Under the pieces are notes generated by a model. That model was not told the origin of the DNA, made no database searches, and was given only the letters and a program-made list of their open reading frames with translations. The translations under genes and the position numbers were made by a program. Source: Saccoglossus kowalevskii (Eukaryota; Hemichordata; Enteropneusta; Harrimaniidae). Taken from it: DNA of 53,678 nt. This document shows positions 11,326-24,816 of the stretch, piece by piece (positions within the stretch are counted from its first letter, which is position 1; each line of letters begins with the position of its first letter). The stretch is from assembly GCF_000003605.2 (NCBI RefSeq), contig NW_003136836.1, positions 1-53,678 on the forward strand. The letters are read 5' to 3'.

Positions 11326-12446
11326 CGTCATGTGGTCTACCATACTTTTTTGTACGGAAATGTACACTACATACATGTGTGTGGTATATACCATCAACAT
11401 GTGCAAATTAGCTGATTTTCAGTTATGCAAATTAAACCTACTCCATATATTTATTTAGACGTTTTATATGTGGGCCTGAAGACCATTGCCAGATACATAG
11501 ACAAGAACAAAATTCTGTTGCAATAGTGAAAGGTTTCACTATTGTTTCAGCTAAATTCACTGGACTAATATGTATTAAGGTATATTTTGAATCTTTGAGT
11601 ATTGGAAGTAGAAGTCTCGGTAGGTTTAATGCTACTGTTAATATTGCGAGAAGTCCCACGGAATTAAAATAATTGATCAATATTAAATCAAATGGTCAGA
11701 TCTTCGTGACATCTAATATGTGGTTTTATTTTATTCTGATGTGATACAAGGTCATTGATACTTTTCGCCCATCAAATGGGCCAAACATCGTGAAAATTGT
11801 GATTTTTGTGCCGATTACATTTTATTTGGGTTTTTTGTGACACTTTCAAAACAAAAAAGTTTCTCATTCCAACCACAGGTTAAATGTTTGCGAACAACTT
11901 AAATATTTGTTTTTTTCTTCATATGTTCATACATTTTTTCAGTCATTTACTTCTTTCATGTGCAAAACTGTCTTCAAACCGCAAGTTAGTTGAAATATAC
12001 TAGAATTGTTTTACTTTTAGATATATTTACAGTGGTTATTATACTTAAGGCATTGAAACTGAGGCGGAATTGGCCCTTCGAACTGCTAGCCAAGACACCT
12101 CTTTTCAAATAGGATCACCCAGATCTACATAAATCAGCTTACCCGGTGACTGTGGCGAGCACTCCAAAATCCGGCACTAGGTCTGTGGTTTCACTTTCTT
12201 GGAATTGCACAGATCATGTTTCCACCGTCATCTTCCAGAATATGCTAATTAGCATATGTAATGCGGTCATATTTAGGGTATGACCCAAACAACGCCCTCA
12301 TAGCTGGAGTATAACAACAGCTCTTGGTATCCGCCGCCTGCATTTACTCATGTGTTGAGTTACTGCTTATGGACAAACATCGTTGTCAAACAGTTCTACG
12401 TATTTGTTGCTGTTGTTGTTTTTGTTTTTTTTGCGTGACGACTACG
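11326..12446. other. intergenic, upstream of the sushi-domain gene
   Basis: I see no gene here. The last few hundred bases before 12447 should hold the promoter of the sushi gene, but no unambiguous core element stands out. Confidence 0.35.
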
Positions 12447-15400
12447 ATGACAGGGAAGGAGTATTTCCCGATACTTATAACCCTACTGATGGTATCCAGC
12501 ATATCAGGTGAGTTCTTATTACGTTTTATAAATATCCTGTTGAGCACGCATTACTTAGTTTAGTCTGAAGGAAATTTAATAGTACTTTCCTTATATCAAT
12601 ATCCCGGAAAGGTTGGAGATATGAAATTTATATAATATCCGACCACCTGTGTTGAGGCGTACTCAAACATTGCTTCACGCCGTCAAACACGCTACAACTG
12701 CAGTGAATGCTGGGTTACATCCAGTTACCGATGTGCCTGCGTTGGTCCGGACTTGTTACTGGTGGGATTGGTCGATGCATGCCGTTTCAGTTACTCAAAT
12801 TTTGCACGAGAAGGGGGGGAGCTGCTCCGCCATATCTAGACCCTACGAAACGCTATTTCCTGCACTTTGAGGAGCATATTTTGCTGTCACAAAGGGTTTC
12901 AGCTTGATTTTGGAGGGGCGACGCCCCCACGCAATATTTTTTTGTAAATACCATCCGATAAATGTCCTGAAGATTGCAACCGCGTTATTGGAGGACCTTG
13001 TGTTCAAACAATGCCAAGCAAGACGTGACATTTATTGCCACATTTAACTTATGCATGACACCGTGACGATATTTTAGAAGTATTTCAAACACTACCTGTC
13101 TGGAAACACTGAGACACGGTGAGCCACTGTTTATATTTAGGTCGCTATGGAACTAGTGTCAATGGACGCTGGTATGTGTTTGCATAACTTCCTGTTAATT
13201 TGTAGAGCTGTTTACGTTCACTTACACAAGGAAATACTTTGCAGCGAACACATTGGTAGGTGTACTGCATATTCTGCAACAAAAACAAAAGTTGTATTAC
13301 AATGTACCATTACAGAACAGTCGATACGATAAATACATGCATGGGAGGAGTCCAGTAAGCGTTACAAAACTCCCAGTCATGTTGTATCGTTCATGATTTG
13401 TTAAAAAAAATTGTCTTTAAAGGTTTTAACGATCTAGTATATGAGTATAGTATGTCGGGACATCATTGTCTAATGAAAATAGTAAAATAAATTCATAATT
13501 TTACAATTCGATCCCGGATCTATTTATTAATTTATATTTTTCTGAAAAAAAAAATCAAAAATACACTGCGAATTCATGATTATTAAGTCATACACGGAGG
13601 AACAATTTATTTTGATCTTGGGGCTTAAAGGTATAACTTTATTTATAAATAATTGTGATTGTAAATGTCTCATATATATATTTGTACGTGCGGTTTTTCT
13701 CTTGGTCCGTGGTTTTGGGTAAAAGACTCGCGCACAGTGTCAATCCTCTGTCGTCTTAATTTTATCATTAAAACTCATTATATTATTGAGTTGAGTTGCT
13801 GCAAGTCTGTTCCATTGGCCTCAGACTAGTAACAGAATTGCCATAATACTGTACGTGTCACTGCACAGGTCATACTCCCGGAGGGTTCAGTGAATTGTGT
13901 TTTTATATGCAATATGTTATAAGCTGTCTGTCATCTCTGCACTGGCAGACAGTCACGGTGAAGGTCCTTCTCAGGCAACAACACCATCAACGCGAAGCAG
14001 TTTGCGTTGGTGTCGGTGAACAATGGGGCGTACAAATGAAGTACAAATGCAGAAAACATATTTGTTGTTGTTGTGGAACTTCGTATTATTCGAATATGTA
14101 GATAAACGTACGCAACACGTGACACATTCCAACTACCCACTGGAGCTTAGTATCTTAGCCGTTAGGGATATATTGAGGGCGTGTTACAGAATATTTATTC
14201 ATAAGTAACGCATTGTTCGATGAACATAATTTACATATTCTTTCATTGCGTGAAGTCACCCGATATTTGCCATGCAAATACGGGCACGTATTAGCACGTA
14301 CCAGAAGAAACTGCCCAATGCCAAACATGGTTTCTAAAAACTTGGTTGGTGCAAGCTCATTTTTCCCCCACATATATACCGAATAACGTCTCACCAACAT
14401 ACCACTAATCTCTAAGTTTGCAACGAAGTTCGCAAGAAGACCTACACGTTATGGTGACAGAATTTGTTCAAACAAAGTATAGTATTTGTCAACAAACAAT
14501 ACAAACAATTGAACACTTACATTGTGAGTGTCTAATACAATCTGAAGACTATAACGAATGGGCGAGGGTCAGCCATTTTTATTTAAATTTATAGAGCGAT
14601 ATATTTGACATGCACAATCATCTTACATGTGTAAGTAGTTGGCATGGGCAACCACCAACTTGACATATTTTAAATTCACGGAAATGTCTACAAGACTAAC
14701 TTCTTCGTTGAGTTATATCGTTGCACTAACTGGTCAAGTCAATGTAAAGGATATGGGTTAATCAAGTTACTACTCTGAATGACTAGTTAATGTATAACTA
14801 TTTAACACACATCATTTGTGTTGACGCAATCGACCGGTTTCTATGCATTTTGCAGTGTAAAAACGATGTGTAGAGTACAAATCAAGGATAATTTATAATA
14901 TCAACACTGGGACAACGTGCAGTATTCTTACCATAGTGAGTACGTAGCTCAGACGATTCGCCGCATTTGACTCTATTTGATTCACCATACGTGATGCAGT
15001 CTGTGAAATGACTGTCAGTTTTCAAAATAGCGGCCTTTGTAAGTGTCCCAGTAAATGACACTGACACACAGTGAGTTGAATTTAATATTAGGCCACACCG
15101 ACTTAATTTTATGGATGACATCCGCGCGCGTGTTCTCAAAAAAATTAAAAAAATATCCGACGACGAGTCCCCACAGATCGGTTTTCTGTCCGGAACTTGC
15201 CGACTCATATTGTCACAAAGCGCCGGCTTGTCGTAAAACTACCTCAAAACGTGCCAATTTTGTTGGAAATGATTCTAACATGGCGACCACGCCACCAAAA
15301 TACGTGAGCATAAAAGTTCAGTGGAAAAACGGAGGGATTGTTGTAGACTGGTACGCAATTGACGTCGGCCAGGGAGATGTGACGTTTACACAGCTATAGC

Positions 15401-17021
15401 GGCAAGCTAGTTTCGCCCAGACAACTTTAAGAACATATTGTCCAGAGTGGCTGTCCCGCGTTTCTTGGGAGAGAAATGGGAGAGAAATGGAGGTGTATGG
15501 TGCCTAAAAGTCGGTCAGGCGACAAGTCAGTTTGGTTGCTTTGTCCGCATTGAAGTCGACAAAACTGCAACGAAAGCAGAGGAAGCTCCTCGACCGAAGT
15601 CCGCTTCCGAGGTGAAGAAAATTTTCCTATTTTTTTTTTCATTTTCTGATTCGGATAATTTGCTTGCACACACAGTGCAATGTTTTGTTAGTTATTGTCA
15701 TAAAGTAGTGATATGTACATTCCGCCTTGACTTGTACTGAAAATGGTGTTTATGCTGTACCTTGAATGCAGTGTTTCTGACTGAAGGTACTTCATCATGA
15801 CTACATGTACTAGACCTTGTCTGAAATGGTTATAGTAATGGTTATAGTAATACAGTACGAGATGTGTATATCAACATGTGTCTCCTACAAATAAAGACTT
15901 CTTGTTGTTGTTTTTTTTATACACTCTGTTCTGGGATTCATTTCGTAATACCAGCTCCGTAGTCCTGTGGTTTTAGCAGCATTTTTTTTTTTTTTGCAGG
16001 ATTTTTTTTTCGCCCTCTCGCATTAGTTTTGGGATCTCCAGAGGATGTCACCCATAACAATAAATCAGTGTGGCCTTATGATCCGGAACACTCAACTGAA
16101 TGGACACACATGGCAAAAATAATGCTTCAAAATTAATTGCCCGTGTTCGTTTTCCGGAGGTGAAATTTTTCACCTGACACACGTTCGGAATTTATATATT
16201 ATTTATTTTGAAATAAAGTTCGTTTTCTGGTGCCAGCCCTCAACGGCACTCCAAGTCATATTGCAAGTGATAACCTGTATTATACCTCTAGTAATTACTG
16301 AAAGTCAGTTTTAAATTTCTAAACACATGCAAAAGACGTTCCTACATTTTCGCTTATCGCCAACCAACAAAATCCACATCCACATTCGCGTCAATCCGAT
16401 ATATCTGTATGACAACTAAACGTCTATTATCAACAATTGATTGCTAAGGGGAAATCGATATTAGGTGGACATTGTTAATAATTCTGCGATTAATTCAGTT
16501 TTTGGTTTGTTTGTTTTATTTTATTCACAATTCATTCCACACACATTAAGTTCCTCAATATATTTAGGTTTGAAATTAAATCTTATATAACGGCGATTTA
16601 AATATATTTATACCGATGCACCCTATATGGGGCACACTAAATTTTCAAATAAGGTGTTGTTATGATAAAAAAAATATTATTTGTATTCGGTCGCTGTAAC
16701 GTAATACTTCTTTTAATTGAATGGTGTTAGTTGTGACGTGATTAGTGTATCTATGTGTTTCATTTAATAAACATTCTTTGCCATGCGAATTCCTACGTCT
16801 CACGAAACAGTTCTAGTGTTGGTAATTGTACATTTACTCAGAGTTAAGCTGTCATAGGGATATGAAACGTCATAAGCAGAAATCCGACAACTTGAAAACT
16901 GTATTCAAATTCACAGGACTTGGCACGTTATGTAACGTACTTATTATTAGGTGTTAAACTATACGCTACTACTAAATACTAAACGTGATACGCGTTTCAC
17001 TACACATAGAGTGTATAGTAG

Positions 17022-17104
<83 letters not shown>

Positions 17105-20100
17105 CAAATAGTAAATGTACGGTAGAAAATAGAGACAATTCACACATAGTATTTGCCTAATGGCAAGTTTATATTCGTAATATCACATTGTACTTCAAAT
17201 TTGCTCATTTTGGAGTATCAATCCAAAACACAACATTTATAACCACTTCATGTGAAAACCGCCAAATTAAATTCACGTGAAAATGTACAATTATAAAACT
17301 CATTGCTTGAATCCAGTGAAAATTAAATACTAGTCGTAACATTGACGCGTTCACAAGAGCTAATGTTGAATTTTGGTGTGTGTGTGTGTGTATAACGCCC
17401 GTAGCGGCAGGAGTGTTAACTGATACAAAGCCGAAGGTGGCGTAAACCGTGTACTGTCTGATTACAAGTGCCGATGACGTCATACAAATATGTGACCAAA
17501 CTCGTTCGCAGATAAATATATTATAATGACAGTTAAACGTATTTATGTACAATGTAGAACGTACACAGTGAATCCTCTTGCCATTGACCGCCATGCCTGA
17601 ATGTTGTTATTTGTGAATCAAGGTGTGTTTTGCGGCCCGTCCAGTTCTTTATTTGGCATAGCTGTTATCATTTCAACGCAGGGGTTAATTCCGTTGTGCT
17701 ACACTATGTATTATCATTGTTCAACGCTCAAGGAAACCACTCAATCTATTGAATGCTTTTTTTTAGGTTTGTTTTGCTTGTGGTCGACAGTACCACATAC
17801 GATATTGCTATGACCACAAGTTTCTAGAACACTATCGACAATACAACTGGTGCCATTTTAACTGGCCCTTCTACTGGGCGTTTTCTCCTAGAATAAAATG
17901 AATACGGAAGAACTTGAACTTTTATTTTTTTAGATGTGCCTGACAAATATGTATCTTTCAATTTTACATCTAAACCAAACCGAATCGACATCTTTCAGAG
18001 CCACCAAATATTCCAAAAAGAGAACTACTGTATTATCAATATCAATACCATGGATCACTTTTTTTTTGTTTTATCTGAAATAAATATTTTAGTTACACTT
18101 TTAGCGGGGCCATGAAATTCTATTTAATGGCTGGAAAAAATCCAAAACGATTAAGTAATATGACCACGTGACACGAGTGTAGTTCACCGTGTTAATGTGT
18201 TGTTATGATATTTAAATATTATAAAAGCTGTACATAGTGCTTTCCCATAAACACATAACTTTCACAAATTTTATTCATGTACATTTATATTTTGCATTGT
18301 GACCAAGTCGTCTCTATTTTCACAGTTTCCACAAAGTGATCGGACAGTTTAAAATATATCACTTAATATCATCAGTACAATGCTTACATATATGCACCTA
18401 GCAATTGAACAAATATCTCGGGCTTCACACTTTGAATTTTTGATAAACCCATGATTGACTGTAATTTTGAGAACTCATGACGAATTATTGAAACGTGCTT
18501 TCTAGTCGTTTTTTTAGGCGGAAATGACGTGTAAACTAACAGCACAATTGCATACCTTTATGATGATTGTGTACGATAAAATATACCGTACTACACACAC
18601 GCAATTTGATTGTTGAAAGGAATGGCTTCGTGGAGGACCACGAATCAATGTACCACACTTGAGTTCATCAGTTTAAATCATAAATACGAATATGTCATTA
18701 TTCAAATAATCCATGCTCATTAGACACGATTTAAATATATCACAGTCAACGAATAAATTAGTGTTATTATAAAGACGGTTGGTTATTATTATTATTATTA
18801 AAAGATTACTAGAATTGTTATTCTTGGTGAAATAAAATCATATCATATCAAATTAAATTACGTTCTCTCTTGCGTTGAAATTGACCAGGGGATATAATAT
18901 TATAATACAATTCTTATTCAGAACGTTCATATACCACTGTGTATAGATACGTTTGCCGTTTTAAAATGTGTGAAGTTCTCCTCTGTGATACACTTACTGA
19001 CCCACCAGTCCGCAGGATCACCGTCCCAGGGAAAGAGGTAGAATCCAACTAAACACTTCATTCAATGCGGTACAAGCCCTACATGTGTGATAGTCACGTG
19101 ATTCACCTGGGAATACAAATCACCATGCACCATGCTGGCATGCCACACACACAAAAATTAACGTCTCACTTACAATTACATTGCTTTAAGTTAACTCATA
19201 GTCTTTAGAATTAGACGTCTCTTGTAAAGTACGGATAAACTGACGAAAATCGTGTGTAACATGAAACTCTACTCAAATATTTGTTTTACAGCGGACTGTG
19301 TTCTTCCAGCGTATCCAGCTAACGTAGATTGTTATAGTACAGCGATAGATGGATTGTGTAACAATACATCAGTGGTGACGCCACCAGGCACTATGCTGGC
19401 GACTGGTGATTTCATATATGTACAGTGTGATAATGGTTTTGTGTCTACAAATACAGGGTATAGCTGCTTGACAATTATGGGTACATCTAGTATAACCCCG
19501 ACGCTGGGTGATTCCGCTTGCGCAAGTAAGTAGTTGTATGATTGAACTGTGACAGTAATATATCTACATATAGTTAGAAACTATCACTCAAACACAATAA
19601 GGAGGTGCACATGGCATTCCAGGTGTTGAGAAGTGAATTTCCATATATGTCACATTAAGTCCCATTGCTGGATTAAATTAATACTTTGTTTTTAAGGCAT
19701 GTCAAGTAAAAGCTAAATGTGTCATTTTAATATAAGTACGAAAACATCAATAGATATATTGTAAAATATTTTGTTATTAATGGAAATGTTCTGTTCCAAG
19801 GTTAAGTGAAATGTATCTTACCAATTTATTTTGCAATATTTAATTATGCATAATTCAACTCAGTGTAGTATATACTTGTATTATTAAATCACCGACTACT
19901 CACAGACAAACAGTACGAAAGTAGCGTACATTTTTCAGGGATGTTTTGAACAATCGCGTAGGTTTATTCCCAACCCCATATAAGGAGTTATATTACAACA
20001 CTTAATATGGAACGGCTTTGGATTTAACATTACGTAAGGCTTGAAAACGCTGGTGAAATGTTATGATAATTTATCATACTTTTACTTCCGGATATTATAA

Positions 20101-20993
20101 TCACCTTCTTATTATGTTTGAGTGTAATACATACCGTTTATAACAGAATGATATTTTATGTCATATAGAACGGTTATTGCAAATATTCACTGGTATACTT
20201 GTATCTGTAAAACTAGTTTTCAACAACATTGTTTTCCAGAACTTTGTCAGGATCCTGGAAATCCAAGTTTAGGATCACGAAGTCCAGATCCAACAGTAGA
20301 TGGTTCATTTTATGAGACAGGTGACCAGGTTACGTTTACATGTGGTGTTAATACCACAACGTACGGTGTAGACATGTTCACGTGCGACGACGGAGACTGG
20401 ACGGCCGGGGGTAATATACAAACAGCTCTTCCACCAGAATTATGTTTCTGTAAGTGATAATGAAAATTATAATTAAGAGATGAGAAATATTCTCCGAGTG
20501 TATTCTCAACCATATACTAGTACTAGTATAAAACACTTGATTTTCATATATGGGTGTAGGTTTTGGGGCGTGTAATGTAACTACTAATACAAATATACAA
20601 TCGCCTTCCCATGTTGTAAGTATTGTCACTTTATAAATTACATATTTTTATGGAATTGTGAATCATTTGTACGTACGCTCGAATGGCAAATTAATCATGG
20701 ACATATATTCTTCAAACATTTTCACTTTTGTAGTGAATTGCCAAAAACCCAACGCTCCAGAAAATGGCAGAGAAGTCGACGGTGCAAGTTACGTACACGC
20801 GGGTTCCGTTCAAGTTGAGTACGAGTGTGAAGGTGGGGAAACCTTGATAGGCAGTTCTACTCTGACGTGTTATAATGGAACATGGGATGACTCGGTACCT
20901 TTATGTGGAAGTAAGTTGGATCACAATCGAATCGTTTTACTCAATGTGAATTCTGATAACTTGAAAATTGAGTACAGTTCTAATTTAATATAC

Positions 20994-21059
<66 letters not shown>

Positions 21060-21252
21060 CATTACAGGTACTACTACAGTCAACAGTGGTCGACCTTTGG
21101 TGCCGACACAAGGGACAACACTTTCAGTAGAGAATGCTACAAGTAGTAGTGTTGGAGCTGGTGCTATTTTAAGCAATCTATGGGTTATAACATTTCATGA
21201 ATATTCATTTGGCACAACAAATGCCATTTTTTTCATATTAGTTTATCATTGA
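12447..21252 (+). CDS. three-sushi (CCP) domain secreted or membrane-anchored protein
   Basis: Five exons join in frame, all phase 1: 12447-12507, 19292-19525, 20240-20449, 20734-20910 and 21068-21252. They encode 288 residues ending at TGA 21250-21252. Residues 1-20 form a signal peptide (MTGKEYFPILITLLMVSSIS). CCP1 is residues 21-98 and has six Cys instead of four. CCP2 is 99-168. CCP3 is 169-227 and is the most canonical, with YECEGG, LTCYNGTW and PLCG. A Ser/Thr-rich stalk (228-260) leads to a short hydrophobic C-terminus (AIFFILVYH), suggesting a GPI signal or weak anchor. Sushi modules mediate protein contacts in complement regulators, adhesion proteins and receptors. Ligand and process are unknown here. 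Exon 1 is 6.8 kb away, and its link rests on matching phase and the need for a signal peptide. Confidence 0.75.
14928..15090. repeat. dispersed repeat R, copy 2, left part
   Basis: This matches 10048-10212 with scattered substitutions. It is interrupted immediately after TTA (15088-15090) by the 985 bp element and resumes at 16076. Confidence 0.8.
15091..16075 (+). mobile_element. 985 bp TIR transposon with TTA duplication (Harbinger-like)
   Basis: The element starts GGCCACACCGACTTAATT and ends with the complement of GGCCACACTGATTTATT, so its ends are inverted repeats of about 17 bp. It is flanked by a 3 bp duplication, TTA at 15088-15090 and 16076-16078. Copy 1 of the surrounding repeat (10210-10212) has one TTA and no insert, which proves the ends. 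A TWA target and GG-starting ends fit PIF/Harbinger. Inside are short open frames, one starting ATGGATGACATCCGC, and a polyadenylation-like AATAAAGACTTC followed by T runs. No transposase is seen, so it is probably non-autonomous, perhaps with captured gene sequence. Confidence 0.75.
16076..16153. repeat. dispersed repeat R, copy 2, right part
   Basis: This continues copy 2 after the insertion (TTATGATCCGGAACACTCAAC and on) and corresponds to 10210-10286. Confidence 0.8.
17022..17104. repeat. TAAA tetranucleotide microsatellite
   Basis: This is about 83 bp of uninterrupted TAAA units in intron 1 of the sushi gene. Confidence 0.95.
20997..21056. repeat. AT dinucleotide microsatellite at a splice acceptor
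   Basis: Sixty bases of pure AT end 11 bases before the last-exon acceptor of the sushi gene (AG at 21066-21067), where a polypyrimidine tract would normally lie. Confidence 0.95.
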
Positions 21253-21815
21253 TTGCATGTTGCGTAAAACATGGAAGGTGTCATGGTTGTTTATTTTTTC
21301 TAAAAAGTGCAAACAGTTTTCACGTTCAAAAAGATTCAGTTACACGACAGAATGTAATCGATCCCAAATTCAGAAGAACCACCTTCGTATGTGACGTTTG
21401 ATTGCGTCAGCTACAAGCATCTTCGTTCGAAATCCATTTTTCAGAATCATGAGATACTGTTAGGTGAAACCTACTAAGTCCTGGTGAGGTATATTTAGAA
21501 CGTTTCAATGTATTTTAGATAACTTGCAATCAACTAGGTGGCGACACACCACGTGACACCAACACCGACAAATGGGATACTGCAGCTTTACACATGTCTT
21601 ACATTTCTTTTGGCACCCACTATATAACGCATACTGTTATATGACCACATATTTGAGCATAGAGCGAGTATTGCGCCGTTTCCCACAGTCATTGTTATTG
21701 ACCACATTCTGAGTCTGCATTCATGACGCCCACTACGACAGTAGTACACTGCACAATTGTTCAATAGTTATATTCCCTGAGTATAAATAGATATTTTTTA
21801 TGAGAAATTGTACTT
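21253..21815 (+). other. 3' flank of the sushi gene
   Basis: Probable 3' UTR and intergenic sequence. The first clear AATAAA lies at 21984-21989, beyond the MITE. No other gene is seen. Confidence 0.35.
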
Positions 21816-21819
21816 TTAA

Positions 21820-21968
21820 AGCGGGAGGGTCGTCAGCTGCGCACGCGCGGGAATTAATTCCCAAGCGACGATAACAACACACGCTAAAAACGCAAAGGGT
21901 AGACGCTTATTTGTAAACAATGACACGCTATGGTCAGCTGACGCATGTGCAGATGACGACTCCCCGCT
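21820..21968. mobile_element. TTAA-flanked MITE, family A, copy 1
   Basis: A 149 bp element with inverted ends AGCGGGAGGGTCGTCA and, from the right end, AGCGGGGAGTCGTCA. TTAA flanks it exactly at 21816-21819 and 21969-21972. The interior CACACGCTAAAAACGCAAAG is shared with copy 2 at 51715. The TTAA target suggests mobilisation by a piggyBac-type transposase, although a TA target cannot be excluded because the ends begin with A. Confidence 0.75.
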
Positions 21969-21972
21969 TTAA

Positions 21973-24816
21973 GTATTATTGACAATAAAAGATGTACGGA
22001 ATGATGTGGGCAAGACTCTGGCATTGTATGTAGTGTTGGTCCATCCTTGAAAAAAAACTGTTAATTTTTCAGTATGCACACATTGGTCTGCTTGTCGTTT
22101 GAAAAAATACTTGCCGACCAGTGAAGTGATTTTATTTACTTGTGATGGCTTTTCAGTTTGACGACGCGAAATGTCTTTTTTTGTGTGGTATAATGAATTG
22201 TTCGGTCGACTTTTGACAAGGAATAAGGTCACGTGAATCAACGCTCATCGGTCCGATACCACGATGTGATAATTTGAAATTATCATGATATGCCCATGTT
22301 TATTAGCGTTATCAGTGATTTGTTGAATTGGACGTTCTTTCTGTAGTTTATGACTATAAAATCGCGTAATGCTACTGGTAACTGAAGGTGGGCTTGGCTC
22401 CGTCCAACTTTTAAAATGCTCAATAAATGTGGTCTTTTGCATGATGTTCCGGTATAAAAAAAAACAAAAAACATGTCGCTCCCATCATTAATATTTTCAA
22501 TCCTACTGTATCCATTGTTATTGGTGATCGTTTAGACTTACACTTTGATTGGTTGTGCATGGTGCATTCACAATAACCAACTTCCACAAAATTACCGCAG
22601 TCCACAGTAATTCTGAACAAGGACGAATCCAGAAAAAATCATCATCGATGTGTTCCCGAATTCCGACCATCAAATATCAATGCTAATAGTCTCAAGATTC
22701 CCTTTGAAGTTCATTGGATGAGGCACTGATTGCAATTTTATTTGAATAGTACATGATGCCGTCTTTAGTGTGAGGAGTTGTATGAAACCCTAATTATCAT
22801 GCGTGACATCCCGGCTACTATTCAAGTTTGATTTCGCACCAAACGGAGGTTGTTAACTATCAGAAATGTTTACGTTATGACAGCCTGAATAAAGTTAGTT
22901 TAACACCTGGCCACCGGTGTATTCAGACAACCAACGCAAACACGCCATCACGCGACAGTAATGACGAATTTCTTATTTTTATGTTTTTTTCGTCGAAATG
23001 GTTGGATTGTTTTTTCTGAAAAGCTACTGAATTTGGAAGTTGTTAATTAATGTTATAACAGAATTCTAATTACATCCTGACATGTATAACTGCATTAATT
23101 CAATCAAATTTTTAGGTTTTTTAATTAAAAAATAAAAATCCTGCCTTCATCTTAAACTTCCAAAGTTACAGCGCCCTCTCGGACGATGTGCTACACGCTG
23201 TGAACGTCTGGAATTGATATGGCTTTCTTAAAATAGTTGCATAAAAAATATACCCGAGTACGAACACCATTAAACAAATTATTGCGGGAAAATATTAGCA
23301 TAAGATAAACTGTAATATAAATAATCTCGATACTGAGTATCCGTAATCCACGCAATTGATGTTAATGTTGCATGTGACCATCACGTCATTGACTAATTAC
23401 TCTAACTTTAACAGTTTATAGACAACAACCAACATGGCGTTTGCCAAGAATGATGTCATTACAGAATGGGCTATTAATTATGGTCATTACTAAAATTTTA
23501 GATTCCGTTCAGTTGCCCTTCTCAACTTCAGAGGACCATGTATGTGTATGTACGATCGTATTTGGTTAGCGCGATTAACACCGACCATGTGATGAGTGAA
23601 TGAGCTTATTCTATCGTCATATTGCATTATTTGTTTTGGAATCTTTTACCATTTATAACGTTAGCAATTTTGCCATTTCTTAGAGCAGAAATTTTGACCA
23701 GCAATCCACTTTTGTTTTGGATCAGCATCCATCCGAATCAAAATGCCAACAAAAAGTCGCATGCACCGTACTCCGGTGTGGATGCATCACCCTAAATCAA
23801 TATATCAATATACATGTATTCACAAGTTTGTACAAGTGTGATATTTCAAGGGTTGTTTACTGACTGCTGGCTTGGGCGAGTGCTGAGTTATTAGTAAACA
23901 ATGGCTACAGTACCAGTATTGTTAATCTTTTACTCAAAATAGAGCACCCGCAGTATTCCGAAATGGTGACGTGACACATTTACGTATTACAAGGTCACTG
24001 GGACCATGCCGCTAAGTATGCACAAAAATCAGTATTCGTATGCGGAGGTCGACACGATGCAAGACAGTGCGTACGGTAATGTATCCTCGTAATAACTTTA
24101 TTACCATACATACTTCTGATGTAACTACTTTGTGTAGGATGCCATGAAATGTATGAAATTGTGAGAATTATTGGAACTTTCTTACAATGAACTTGATTTT
24201 AAAAACGTTCGCTATCATGGTAATCGTTTCATATTTGGAGTTCGCATTCCTAATGTGTTAGCTATCAGATACCATATGTAATACCCAAAAATTTAGTTAT
24301 GGCGACTCGGTGACAGATTATTGTATCGGCCTGGTTTCAAGACTGTCATTTGTTAACACCAATTCAATCTTTAACTATCGTCATTATTTTATTATTTCAA
24401 TCATATAACCTGGTTATTAAGTATTCGCAATGTGCTGGTATTATGACACAGTTCTATTTCAGACCCCAATTATCAAGTGCTTATACACTGCAATTAATAA
24501 TGGATAATTAATTTATTAAGTAATATGTTATTAGGATAGTAAGGAAGTCCCTGCGTATACATTTGTTTGGTGGATACATTTTTGGTAGTTTGAATCAGAG
24601 ATCCGTCAATTTGTTTATAATTGACAAGTTCGTGTAGAAAAAAGACGGTCATTTTATTTCACATTTTATTTGCATAGCCACTGATGCATAATCACAGAAC
24701 CCGCAGATAAATGATGACATCTCCTAATTAATAATGAATTCGCCCGTAAACAAACTACTGGAGCATAATTAGACGACATATCCCAGTAATATGTTTGTAC
24801 GTTTCACAAAATACAG
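21973..24816. other. intergenic between the sushi and channel genes
   Basis: AT-rich, with no supported gene. A minus-strand stretch at about 22240-22680 reads like a broken coding remnant (for example IREHIDDDFFWIRP and KTTFIEHFKSW) and may be transposon-derived. I could not assign it. The channel promoter should lie near 24.5-24.8 kb. Confidence 0.35.

Larger units (their letters stand above)
12508..19291 (+). other. intron 1 of the sushi gene
   Basis: The intron begins GTGAGT and ends TTTTACAG. It contains repeat R copy 2 with its inserted TTA-site transposon, a TAAA microsatellite (17022-17104), a short GT run near 17375 and a possible LINE fragment (14155-14400, minus). No additional CCP exon was found in it. 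Confidence 0.6.

Noticed and set aside
16959-17147. Minus-strand ORF with LFIY repeats
   Set aside because: It is only the translation of the TAAA microsatellite.
22240-22680. Broken minus-strand coding-like stretch
   Set aside because: Some words look protein-like, but I could not tie them to any family and the frames are interrupted.
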